Of a DNA stretch of 64,000 bases, positions 61,101 to 64,000 are shown piece by piece. This DNA comes from Nannochloropsis oceanica (lineage: Eukaryota > Sar > Eustigmatophyceae > Eustigmatales > Monodopsidaceae): positions 496,001 to 560,000 of the forward strand of contig CP038117.1 in the NCBI GenBank assembly GCA_004519485.1, given 5' to 3'. Both the position numbers and the translations under genes were made by a program. Within the stretch, counting starts at the first letter, position 1. Every line of letters starts with the position of its first letter. The notes beneath the pieces are model-generated. The model was not told where the DNA came from and made no database searches. It was given only the letters and a program-made list of their open reading frames with translations.

Positions 61101-64000
61101 ACTTGTAGCTCCCCCAGTGCTTCCTTGTCGCCGCGGTAGGCCCGCTGAATGGTGCGGAACCTTGGGCCAAACTCCAGACCTAAGTCCCGCAAAATCTCGT
61201 ACATCTTCAAAGCGTCGACCTCATCAGGGCAGCGTGCTCGCACGTCCGCAACTGTATCGCCCACCACAGGCTTATCAAATGTGTGCTGGAGTTCTAGCTG
61301 GCCCCTGCCGTTCACAACCACCGCTTCATGCTCCTCTCCGACAGTCTTCTGCATCTCATAGGTGCCGTCCGGGAAAACCACGCACTGCAGGTGTGCCTCC
61401 TCCTCCTCACCATCGACTACCAATGGGGCTTCAAACAACACGTCCCGTACTATCAGAACATCATCCTCGGTACACTTGCGTCGCCGTTGCTGCATGTCAC
61501 GTGCAGCGGCCGCTGCAGCCTCCAGGTATGCTGCCCCGGGAACAATTACTTGACCGGAGACCTGGTGGTCCTTCAGCAACCCGTACAGCTTGCCCGCCAA
61601 CTTGGTGCGGTATATCACTACACCATCAGCCGTCGTCGACTTCATCTGCAGCAATGGGTGTCTCACCTCGTGCCACGGAAACGGCTGACGCTTGTAGAGC
61701 GAGAAGGGACTGAGGATGTCTCTCCAGCCCGCTGCAGCCACAGCGGAGGAGTCCACAGCCACACCATCCGCACACTCCACCTTTTCCGACAACTCCGCCG
61801 CCGTCTTGGCGAAGACGCTCTCGTCCTTTCGGTCGAGCGACGCCAGCCAGACAAAGTCCCGGGCACCCGTGAGGCATTGCCTGCCCATCTTGATCAGGGT
61901 CGGCTCAGGCCCCACCTCAACGAACACTTCGCAACCCAGCCCGCGCAACGTGCCCATACCATCAGCAAATCTTACCCCGCCGACAAGATGCTGAGCCCAG
62001 TGCTGCCCCGAACACAGTTCTGCGTCCGTGACTACCTGACCCGTCACATTCGTCACCACCGGGATCGAGGGCGACCCCACCTTGATCTTCTCCACCACCC
62101 CTGCCAGCTCAGAGGCGGCCGGCGCCATCAGGGGCGAGTGAAAGGCGTGAGAAACTGTCAGCGCCTTACCCACTAGATTCAAGTTCCCCAGCAGCAACTC
62201 AACCGAAGCTTTAGGACCGGACACCACCAGACTCTTCGGCCCGTTGATGGCGGCGATCGACACATTCTCCAGGCCCGCCGTCTCCTGTATTGCCTTCAAC
62301 ACAACCTCCTCGCTCGCCCGCACTGCCATCATGCAGCCATCTTGCTTTGGCAACGACTGCATCAGTCGCGCGCGCTCCACAATCAACGCCAACCCGTCTT
62401 CCAGGCTCAAAGCCCCCGAAACGCACACTGCGACGTACTCCCCGGCACTGTGACCCAGCAACGCATCTGGCATCACGCCCTTGGACTTCCACAGCATCGC
62501 CAACGAGTACTCCAAAGCAAACAACGCCGGCTGCGAGTACATCGTCTCGTTGATCAGCGACACATCATCCGAGGCACCAGGAAAAATAATGGACAGCAGC
62601 GACCTGTCCCACAGGCCCGACAAAATGCCATCGCATTGAGTTATTGCGGCCTTGAACACCACCTCCGTATCATACAACCCCTTGCCCATGCCCACGTACT
62701 GCGAGCCTTGCCCAGTGAACAGGAAGGCCACCTTTTTACTTTGCGGCTCTGAAGTCCCAAGAGCAACGCCGAGCGACAAGCCTTCTCTCGACCACGGGGC
62801 CGCCTCCTCCACAACCACGTGCGCGTTCGTGCCGCCAAAGCCGAACGAGCTCAGCCCCGCCACGATGCGACCCGAGACTCCCGTCCACTTACCCAAAGCT
62901 GTACGCTCCTGTGGAAAGATCAGCGGGAAGCCCTCCACGTTGATGTGCGGATTCAACTTCTTCAGGTGCAGATTCGGCGGTGCCTCCCGGTGCAGCAGCA
63001 CTAGGATCGTCTTGAGCAACCCCGCTATGCCAGCGCCCGCCTCCAAGTGGCCAATGTTGGTTTTCACCGCACCCAAGACCAGCGGTCGGTCCTCCTTTCG
63101 CCCCGACCCGTACACAGCTTTCAAGGCACCGACTTCGATCGGATCCCCGAGCGACGTGCCCGTCCCGTGAGCCTCCACGTACTCCACGTCCAGCGGCGAT
63201 ACCTGCGCTTCTTGTAGAGCCGTGCTTATCACCTCCTCCTGCGACGGCCCGTTAGGTGCCGTCAGACTCGCGCTGCGGCCGTCTTGGTTCACCGCGCTTC
63301 CCTTCACCACTGCCAGCACGCGGTTTTGTGCCGCCGTCGCATCCGACAGACGCTTCAGCACCATCGCACCACAACCCTCACCACGCACGTAGCCGTTCGC
63401 TGACTCATCAAAAGTCTTGCATCTGGCATCCCCACATAACATACGGGCCTTGCAGCAGGCGAAGAAGGATGCAGGACTGAGCATCAGGTTCACGCCGGCC
63501 ACCACCGCCATATCGCAGCGATGTCTTTGAAGACTCTGCAGGGATGCATCCAATGCTACCAAAGATGACGAGCAGGCAGTGTCAATACTCATGCTTGGAC
63601 CCTTCAAGCCAAGCGAGTACGAGACGCGGTTTGCCGCAATCGAAAGAGATGTCCCTGTTCCGGAATATGGTCCTGCCTTAAGCTCCATCACTTTGGTCCA
63701 GTCATTTGAGCCAATGCCAACAAATACCCCAGTCATGCTCTGAAGCAACGCTCCCTTGGTAAGTCCCGCTCGAGCAAATGACTCAAATGTCACCTCTAGC
63801 AACAACCGCTGCTGCGGATCCATGCTCATGACCTCGGGAGCCGTGATGCCGAAGAAAGCCGCGTCAAACAGCTCCACATCGTTAATGAAGCCTCCGTGCC
63901 GCACATAGCTTTTGTTCTCCGCGTCCGGGTTCGAATCATAAATCTCGTCCACGTCCCATCGACTTGCTGGTACTTCCACAATGCCGTCCCGACCCTCCAA
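37874..64000 (-). CDS. Giant modular type I polyketide synthase (C-terminal 8,708 aa; 5' end outside window)
   Basis: One intron-free reading frame of 26,127 bp, open at the right edge. By comparison with the other KS domains, the first KS lacks only about 26 residues here, and more modules may lie upstream. Order N to C: A KS-AT-DH-ER-KR-ACP, B KS-KR-ACP, C as A, D as B, E KS-ACP, F KS-AT-ACP, then a membrane/beta-helix terminal region. All six KS have the Cys (DTACSS), His (EAHGTG) and His (NIGHLEAGAG) triad. The three AT have GHSAGE and the HAFH motif associated with malonyl-CoA. DH has HxxxGxxxxP (HQVSGQVIVP) and LDGALQ. KR has GGLGALG, an LDD motif (B-type, predicting a D-hydroxyl) and SNYASAN. 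There is no thioesterase or reductase for release. It makes a reduced, hydroxylated acyl chain; the product is unknown. The lack of introns contrasts with most neighbours. Confidence 0.95.
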   Translation of the reverse strand: MEGRDGIVEVPASRWDVDEIYDSNPDAENKSYVRHGGFINDVELFDAAFFGITAPEVMSMDPQQRLLLEVTFESFARAGLTKGALLQSMTGVFVGIGSNDWTKVMELKAGPYSGTGTSLSIAANRVSYSLGLKGPSMSIDTACSSSLVALDASLQSLQRHRCDMAVVAGVNLMLSPASFFACCKARMLCGDARCKTFDESANGYVRGEGCGAMVLKRLSDATAAQNRVLAVVKGSAVNQDGRSASLTAPNGPSQEEVISTALQEAQVSPLDVEYVEAHGTGTSLGDPIEVGALKAVYGSGRKEDRPLVLGAVKTNIGHLEAGAGIAGLLKTILVLLHREAPPNLHLKKLNPHINVEGFPLIFPQERTALGKWTGVSGRIVAGLSSFGFGGTNAHVVVEEAAPWSREGLSLGVALGTSEPQSKKVAFLFTGQGSQYVGMGKGLYDTEVVFKAAITQCDGILSGLWDRSLLSIIFPGASDDVSLINETMYSQPALFALEYSLAMLWKSKGVMPDALLGHSAGEYVAVCVSGALSLEDGLALIVERARLMQSLPKQDGCMMAVRASEEVVLKAIQETAGLENVSIAAINGPKSLVVSGPKASVELLLGNLNLVGKALTVSHAFHSPLMAPAASELAGVVEKIKVGSPSIPVVTNVTGQVVTDAELCSGQHWAQHLVGGVRFADGMGTLRGLGCEVFVEVGPEPTLIKMGRQCLTGARDFVWLASLDRKDESVFAKTAAELSEKVECADGVAVDSSAVAAAGWRDILSPFSLYKRQPFPWHEVRHPLLQMKSTTADGVVIYRTKLAGKLYGLLKDHQVSGQVIVPGAAYLEAAAAAARDMQQRRRKCTEDDVLIVRDVLFEAPLVVDGEEEEAHLQCVVFPDGTYEMQKTVGEEHEAVVVNGRGQLELQHTFDKPVVGDTVADVRARCPDEVDALKMYEILRDLGLEFGPRFRTIQRAYRGDKEALGELQVAPESEGWESKFYVHPAVLDGALQLVAVATSGGASNGTSQNDPYLPYSVRQMVVHKAMTNRMWAHARVTGHDKKVITCEVELTDEHGEVIVSLQEVTCRRMSRSASRHRSAAQCLYEVQWSPAQVDIPSSAISKTASTGIGKWLVLGLSEPLVSLVRGLLEEMDAIEDVSFVRHHKGAKKAGTAADLTDPAHVKALISSGEWSGVMYGGLLLEESAGRSEMFACVLALTHAVLSMEEKSRPVNLWLLTQGAQAAGNGCHKVEYNWQSWVSGYAKSVKVEHSELGLVHVDLDAEAGSEAGVSQQLARLVTGRIKVPAMEVEMCLRGDEVHVPRLMRSGALFRGSIEVDLSERGAISNLNIQPMTDPGRGGNSVREGEVLVRVRAVGLNFRDVLNVMGLYPGDPGQPGSDCAGTVVAVGANVEHVKVGDNVYGMMPGCLRTYVAVVAALVELKPKNLSFEDAASLPSIFSTTEVALGHFAKLRAGERVLIHAATGGVGLAAVQYAQSVGAIIYATAGRKEKHDYLRSLGVQYVTSSRDPDEFFKDMQSFLPGGEKIDVVLNSLSGDFIKHSVEVLGPRGRFMEIGKRDIWTHEQMYAARADVHYETIALDHMITQDPFWYGRCLKSLCDKAEKGLLHAPPTRVFNMEYEYIEAFRYMQLGQHIGKVILSLPSSYHLVPEATYVITGGLGALGMVFAERLIEEGAENVVLLSRSGASGAAAEAAVEKLRRSKARVEVLKCDVSKRESVRQMFKTVGQMLPPVRGVIHSAGVLDDATVENQTVEKFERVFSSKVDGAWHLHALAEELDVSLDFFVLFSSISSLMGSPGQSNYASANAALDGLAHFRRGRGLPALSVQWGPWASAGMATEKDTVKRLEGQGISGITNEMGVSALSSLMSQEGGIGQAAVLPVSWSKFAARSGGRLPPFFSRVARSDVSAGGASSGAMGAAELLRSIPATGRVEYLRNLVLETAKEVSGNGELDGDAPLMESGLDSLAQVELRNTLSSRLSGMQLSATLFLDYPTVNGVAAYLLEEIMPSQGGRGGIQRVFLSEGASSEGLAVVGMACRLPGGSDSPAAFWEMLLEGRDGIVEVPASRWDADKVYDPNPDAENKSYVRHGGFINDVELFDAAFFGISAIEAASMDPQQRLLLEVAYAAMHFAGETKATLLQSYTGVFVGLSTSDWTKLMSEKASVYTGTGAAASIAANRVSYVLGLKGPSVSMDTACSSALVALDAAAQNLKRGRCKLAFVAGVNLMLTPHVTVAHCKARMLSTSGRCKTFDESADGYARGEGCSGVVLKRLSDATAAQNLVLAVVKGSAVNQDGRSASLTAPNGPSQEEVISTALQEAQVSPLDVEYVEAHGTGTSLGDPIEVGALKAVYGSGRKEDRPLVLGAVKTNIGHLEAGAGTAGLIKLVLVLLHREAPPNLHLKKLNPHINMEGFPLIFPQERTALGKWTGVSGRIVAGLSSFGFGGTNAHVVVEEAEVVEKDGLTQVGAIMQRPEAIFNRQSFPWSVPSEKVSDELLFEVTWEEVASMAGSKAKAVLVLGVTEASLKQLIEKAAVLSSLTLVEHGACEGLEIMDSSHENVRLYRADLTSPVHLAALIALETWSTVVSLPGKEDMMIKRSLALVKGALSPSEGKVLPSSLWFVSAGVLPVDKESISSEASTRQSWVSGFVKTLGIEHVELGVHHVDVGASDEGMVDDVCRLLDGSMSIPDNEVEVAVRGSRLYVPRLVASKASISAPGSMGVVPEATYVITGGLGALGMVFAERLIEEGAENVVLLSRSGASGAAAEAAVEKLRRSKARVEVLKCDVSKRESVRQMFKTVGQMLPPVRGVIHSAGVLDDATVENQTVEKFERVFSSKVDGAWHLHALAEELDVSLDFFVLFSSISSLMGSPGQSNYASANAALDGLAHFRRGRGLPALSVQWGPWASAGMATEKDTVKRLEGQGISGITNEMGVSALSSLMSQEGGIGQAAVLPVSWSKFAARSGGRLPPFFSRVARSDVSAGGASSGAMGAAELLRSIPATGRVEYLRNLVLETAKEVSGNGELDGDAPLMESGLDSLAQVELRNTLSSRLSGMQLSATLFLDYPTVNGVAAYLLEEIMPSQGGRGGIQRVFLSEGASSEGLAVVGMACRLPGGSDSPAAFWEMLLEGRDGIVEVPASRWDVDEIYDSNPDAENKSYVRHGGFINDVELFDAAFFGITAPEVMSMDPQQRLLLEVTFESFARAGLTKEALLQSMTGVFVGIGSTDWVNVLRNKATPYTGTGAAASIAANRVSYSLGLKGPSMSIDTACSSSLVALDAAGEKLRRRKCDMAVVAGVNLMLSPASFVALCKARMLCGDARCKTFDESANGYVRGEGCGAMVLKRLSDATAAQNRVLAVVKGSAVNQDGRSASLTAPNGPSQEEVISTALQEAQVSPLDVEYVEAHGTGTSLGDPIEVGALKAVYGSGRKEDRPLVLGAVKTNIGHLEAGAGTAGLIKLVLVLLHREAPPNLHLKKLNPHINVEGFPLIFPQERTALGKWTGVSGRIVAGLSSFGFGGTNAHVVVEEAAPWSREGLSLGVALGTSEPQSKKVAFLFTGQGSQYVGMGKGLYDTEVVFKAAITQCDGILSGLWDRSLLSIIFPGASDDVSLINETMYSQPALFALEYSLAMLWKSKGVMPDALLGHSAGEYVAVCVSGALSLEDGLALIVERARLMQSLPKQDGCMMAVRASEEVVLKAIQETAGLENVSIAAINGPKSLVVSGPKASVELLLGNLNLVGKALTVSHAFHSPLMAPAASELAGVVEKIKVGSPSIPVVTNVTGQVVTDAELCSGQHWAQHLVGGVRFADGMGTLRGLGCEVFVEVGPEPTLIKMGRQCLTGARDFVWLASLDRKDESVFAKTAAELSEKVECADGVAVDSSAVAAAGWRDILSPFSLYKRQLFPWHEVRHPLLQMKSTTADGVVIYRTKLAGKLYGLLKDHQVSGQVIVPGAAYLEAAAAAARDMQQRRRKCTEDDVLIVRDVLFEAPLVVDGEEEEAHLQCVVFPDGTYEMQKTVGEEHEAVVVNGRGQLELQHTFDKPVVGDTVADVRARCPDEVDALKMYEILRDLGLEFGPRFRTIQRAYRGDKEALGELQVAPESEGWESKFYVHPAVLDGALQLVAVATSGGASNGTSQNDPYLPYSVRQMVVHKAMTNRMWAHARVTGHDKKVITCEVELTDEHGEVIVSLQEVTCRRMSRSASRHRSAAQCLYEVQWSPAQVDIPSSAISKTASTGIGKWLVLGLSEPLVSLVRGLLEEMDAIEDVSFVRHHKGAKKAGTAADLTDPAHVKALISSGEWSGVMYGGLLLEESAGRSEMFACVLALTHAVLSMEEKSRPVNLWLLTQGAQAAGNGCHKVEYNWQSWVSGYAKSVKVEHSELGLVHVDLDAEAGSEAGVSQQLARLVTGRIKVPAMEVEMCLRGDEVHVPRLMRSGALFRGSIEVDLSERGAISNLNIQPMTDPGRGGNSVREGEVLVRVRAVGLNFRDVLNVMGLYPGDPGQPGSDCAGTVVAVGANVEHVKVGDNVYGMMPGCLRTYVAVVAALVELKPKNLSFEDAASLPSIFSTTEVALGHFAKLRAGERVLIHAATGGVGLAAVQYAQSVGAIIYATAGRKEKHDYLRSLGVQYVTSSRDPDEFFKDMQSFLPGGEKIDVVLNSLSGDFIKHSVEVLGPRGRFMEIGKRDIWTHEQMYAARADVHYETIALDHMITQDPFWYGRCLKSLCDKAEKGLLHAPPTRVFNMEYEYIEAFRYMQLGQHIGKVILSLPSSYHLVPEATYVITGGLGALGMVFAERLIEEGAENVVLLSRSGASGAAAEAAVEKLRRSKARVEVLKCDVSKRESVRQMFKTVGQMLPPVRGVIHSAGVLDDATVENQTVEKFERVFSSKVDGAWHLHALAEELDVSLDFFVLFSSISSLMGSPGQSNYASANAALDGLAHFRRGRGLPALSVQWGPWASAGMATEKDTVKRLEGQGISGITNEMGVSALSSLMSQEGGIGQAAVLPVSWSKFAARSGGRLPPFFSRVARSDVSAGGASSGAMGAAELLRSIPATGRVEYLRNLVLETAKEVSGNGELDGDAPLMESGLDSLAQVELRNTLSSRLSGMQLSATLFLDYPTVNGVAAYLLEEIMPSQGGRGGIQRVFLSEGASSEGLAVVGMACRLPGGSDSPAAFWEMLLEGRDGIVEVPASRWDADKVYDPNPDAENKSYVRHGGFINDVELFDAAFFGISAIEAASMDPQQRLLLEVAYAAMHFAGETKATLLQSYTGVFVGLSTSDWTKLMSEKASVYTGTGAAASIAANRVSYVLGLKGPSVSMDTACSSALVALDAAAQNLKRGRCKLAFVAGVNLMLTPHVTVAHCKARMLSTSGRCKTFDESADGYARGEGCSGVVLKRLSDATAAQNRVLAVVKGSAVNQDGRSASLTAPNGPSQEEVISTALQEAQVSPLDVEYVEAHGTGTSLGDPIEVGALKAVYGSGRKEDRPLVLGAVKTNIGHLEAGAGTAGLIKLVLVLLHREAPPNLHLKKLNPHINVEGFPLIFPQERTALGKWTGVSGRIVAGLSSFGFGGTNAHVVVEEAEVVEKDGLTQVGAIMQRPEAIFNRQSFPWSVPSEKVSDELLFEVTWEEVASMAGSKAKAVLVLGVTEASLKQLIEKAAVLSSLTLVEHGACEGLEIMDSSHENVRLYRADLTSPVHLAALIALETWSTVVSLPGKEDMMIKRSLALVKGALSPSEGKVLPSSLWFVSAGVLPVDKESISSEASTRQSWVSGFVKTLGIEHVELGVHHVDVGASDEGMVDDVCRLLDGSMSIPDNEVEVAVRGSRLYVPRLVSSKASISAPGSMGVVPEATYVITGGLGALGMVFAERLIEEGAENVVLLSRSGASGAAAEAAVEKLRRSKARVEVLKCDVSKRESVRQMFKTVGQMLPPVRGVIHSAGVLDDATVENQTVEKFERVFSSKVDGAWHLHALAEELDVSLDFFVLFSSISSLMGSPGQSNYASANAALDGLAHFRRGRGLPALSVQWGPWASAGMATEKDTVKRLEGQGISGITNEMGVSALSSLMSQEGGIGQAAVLPVSWSKFAARSGGRLPPFFSRVARSDVSAGGASSGAMGAAELLRSIPATGRVEYLRNLVLETAKEVSGNGELDGDAPLMESGLDSLAQVELRNTLSSRLSGMQLSATLFLDYPTVNGVAAYLLEEIMPSQGGRGGIQRVFLSEGASSEGLAVVGMACRLPGGSDSPAAFWEMLLEGRDGIVEVPASRWDADKVYDPNPDAENKSYVRHGGFINDVELFDAAFFGISAIEAASMDPQQRLLLEVGFSAFAMCGYARKDLVGQDTGVFVGLGSYDWSSMIFQASAYTGTGAAASIAANRVSYVLGLRGASMTIDTACSSSLVALDSAMLRLRTRKCSAAIILGINLLLSPASLIALCKARMLCADARCKTFDESANGYVRGEGCGAMVLKRLSDATAAQDRVLAVVKGSAVNQDGRSASLTAPNGPSQEEVIVAALQEAQVSPLDVEYVEAHGTGTSLGDPIEVGALKAVYGSGRKEDRPLVLGAVKTNIGHLEAGAGIAGLLKTILVLLHREAPPNLHLKKLNPHINVEGFPLIFPQERTALGKWTGVSGRIVAGLSSFGFGGTNAHVVVEEAEVVEKDGLTQVGAIMQRPEAIFNRQSFPWSVPSEKVSDELLFEVTWEEVASMAGSKAKAVLVLGVTEASLKQLIEKAAVLSSLTLVEHGACEGLEIMDSSHENVRLYRADLTSPVHLAALIALETWSTVVSLPGKEDMMIKRSLALVKGALSPSEGKVLPSSLWFVSAGVLPVDKESISSETSTRQSWVSGFVKTLGIEHVELGVHHVDVGASDEGMVDDVCRLLDGSMSIPDNEVEVAVRGSRLYVPRIVECKRGRKGAMGAAELLRSIPGTGRVEYLRNLVLETAKEVSGNGELDGDAPLMESGLDSLAQVELRNTLSSRLSGMQLSATLFLDYPTVNGVAAYLLEEIMPSQGGRGGIQRVFLSEGASSEGLAVVGMACRLPGGSDSPAAFWEMLLEGRDGIVEVPASRWDADKVYDPNPDAENKSYVRHGGFINDVELFDAAFFGISKVEAASMDPQQRLLLEVGYQALFTSGNDKATLLGSSTGVFVGVGSNDWSTMIRGASVFTGTGCSISIAANRVSYTLGLKGPSMSIDTACSSSLVALDAACEKLRRGKCDMTLVAGVNLMLSPTAFIALAKARMLAPDGKCKSFDADANGYGRGEGCSGVVLKRLSDATAAQNRVLAVVKGSAVNQDGRSASLTAPNGPSQEEVIVAALQEAQVSPLDVEYVEAHGTGTSLGDPIEVGALKAVYGSGRKEDRPLVLGAVKTNIGHLEAGAGTAGLIKLVLVLLHREAPPNLHLKKLNPHINVEGFPLIFPQERTALGKWTGVSGRIVAGLSSFGFGGTNAHVVVEEAAPWSREGLSLGVALGTSEPQSKKVAFLFTGQGSQYVGMGKGLYDTEVVFKAAITQCDGILSGLWDRSLLSIIFPGASDDVSLINETMYSQPALFALEYSLAMLWKSKGVMPDALLGHSAGEYVAVCVSGALSLEDGLALIVERARLMQSLPKQDGCMMAVRASEEVVLKAIQETAGLENVSIAAINGPKSLVVSGPKASVELLLGNLNLVGKALTVSHAFHSPLMAPAASELAGVVEKIKVGSPSIPVVTNVTGQVVTDAELCSGQHWAQHLVGGVRFADGMGTLRGLGCEVFVEVGPEPTLIKMGRQCLTGARDFVWLASLDRKDESVFAKTAAELSEKVECADGVAVDSSAVAAAGSGVLYDPVSENPDLCVYKRQPFPWQRPTDMLVVGCDSTIGGKVAPLGDLSLPLTREHIRSVIFECLEETLNDIPALTDETLILDLQMDSMGAVSFVTDISSRLQGTGIKLSSDFLFVHPSIGEMISGILGLGRSLTRTRTGGVDGTKGGEQTGLLHGHSLRSSIVDELENLPAQEGRLHSWYLSLCYLVAMLYISAVVLFPGWLVLSRTFQYGLELPTVVGVLVLAPCAKLLYMVLVCALVVLSKKLILGNIKPTEQIPLASVRFVQYWVVTRLISFANMLVLGELKRTRLLSVYYRLMGARIGRDVLIDTVGITDPDMLTIHDGTVIGNGALLLGHTIRDGVITFGMIAIGQSCTIGPRAVLQPDARVDHFTTVPALASVGRNQMQGQAIGRTPRSGSSDESNTNMRHYIRRAALETFGHILGLYFVYALASCSLLVVNAIASSMSNSRNQGGIMSALATLQLTSGLYLPFLPLFVGGDRDGFAEILMMVLTKYDVIGIVWVFPAFYLGYSLVLIVLTALVKWLLVGRTKSGTASDSGYIGWRKWFCDSLLEYSFRHTASMTLGTSFINFWLTVLGAKIGWRACIRVCNGIHDLPESYRDPDLIEVGTDVHIGDRAALITGVTRRAVDGEKRGNVETTYGKIKIGDHALVGMGSVVLEGSTIPAKTGVGALCRVTATDELKEGAMHMGNPRPRPIYHISMEGLQDRNFTLVEWILYFLFPLIQPLVITTVVSFAGFFTCLFSMLPFWKYTPASTALFLTPFIYMMHGLLLCTMVIVLKWVFLGKMGPSKKHRTYDLHYYTWNMVLMVQSIVHLHFTELLRGSPFYNMYYRLLGLHIERDVFLEAVSIPDVDLVFLGEGSAVEQNVLLGGHSYEAPFLTRNRVHIGKNCIVRPTAATLPEFKMDDDSQLECLQVGLKGMVVGRCDSIDR
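40290..43012 (-). other. PKS module F: KS-AT-ACP
   Basis: KS 41745-43012, AT 40790-41690 (near identical to the AT of A and C), then a short linker (YKRQPFPWQR) and an ACP at about 40290-40512 of different lineage: its phosphopantetheine site reads LQMDSMGAV instead of ESGLDSLAQ. No reductive domain. Last extension step, then hand-over to the membrane region. Confidence 0.88.
43013..45400 (-). other. PKS module E: KS-ACP with catalytic KR deleted
   Basis: 2,388 bp. KS 44130-45400 (DTACSSS near 44900), structural KR half about 43380-44060, ACP 43075-43345. The sequence runs in step with modules B and D up to YVPR, then jumps through a short basic linker (ECKRGRKG) straight to the ACP opening GAMGAAELLRS; the whole GGLGALG...SNYASAN part is missing. 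Predicted to leave the beta-keto group. Confidence 0.9.
45401..48607 (-). other. PKS module D: KS-KR-ACP, no AT
   Basis: 3,207 bp, the same length as module B. KS 47341-48607 (Cys near 48104), structural KR half 46561-47261, KR 45961-46534, ACP 45461-45736. Predicted to leave a beta-hydroxyl. Confidence 0.92.
48608..54739 (-). other. PKS module C: KS-AT-DH-ER-KR-ACP
   Basis: 6,132 bp, complete. KS 53463-54739 (Cys near 54234), AT 52501-53401, DH 51461-52321, structural KR half 50756-51431, ER 49771-50651, KR 49176-49746, ACP 48666-48946. Chemistry as module A. From the AT on, the only residue change from A that I noticed is KRQLFPWHEV here against KRQPFPWHEV in A. Confidence 0.92.
54740..57946 (-). 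other. PKS module B: KS-KR-ACP, no AT
   Basis: 3,207 bp. KS 56680-57946 (DTACSSA), a KS-to-linker jump ending in FNRQSFPW, structural KR half about 55900-56600, catalytic KR 55300-55873, ACP 54800-55075. No acyltransferase, so its ACP must be loaded by a neighbouring AT or in trans. KR without DH predicts a beta-hydroxyl. I see three residue differences from module D. Confidence 0.9.
57947..64000 (-). other. PKS module A: KS(partial)-AT-DH-ER-KR-ACP
   Basis: KS about 62802-64000 (Cys near 63574), AT 61840-62740, DH 60800-61660, structural KR half 60095-60770, ER 59110-59990 (LNFRDVLNVMG; GERVLIHAATGGVG), KR 58515-59085, ACP 58005-58285 (phosphopantetheine Ser in ESGLDSL near 58140). Fully reducing, so it should leave a saturated two-carbon unit. 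Apart from the KS cassette and the KS 3' part, it is almost base-for-base equal to module C. Confidence 0.9.

Larger units (their letters stand above)
54740..64000 (-). repeat. Tandem duplication copy 1 (modules A+B, truncated by window)
   Basis: With copy 2 it forms a direct repeat with a period of exactly 9,339 bp (3,113 codons), measured on several landmarks: DH start 61660/52321, KS-B/KS-D Cys 57443/48104, KS starts 57946/48607 and 54739/45400. Outside the KS-A/KS-C differences I saw only scattered single-base changes. Confidence 0.92.

Noticed and set aside
38497-63480. Many + and - frames of 60-306 codons within the polyketide synthase, recurring at each module (e.g. 43575-44495, 46779-47699, 56118-57038).
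   Set aside because: They are antisense or shifted shadows of the GC-rich synthase frame. They recur only because the modules repeat, and they carry no family motifs.
37874-64000. Bacterial contamination as the source of the synthase.
   Set aside because: It is contiguous with intron-bearing eukaryotic genes in this window. Transfer followed by integration remains possible, but contamination is not supported.
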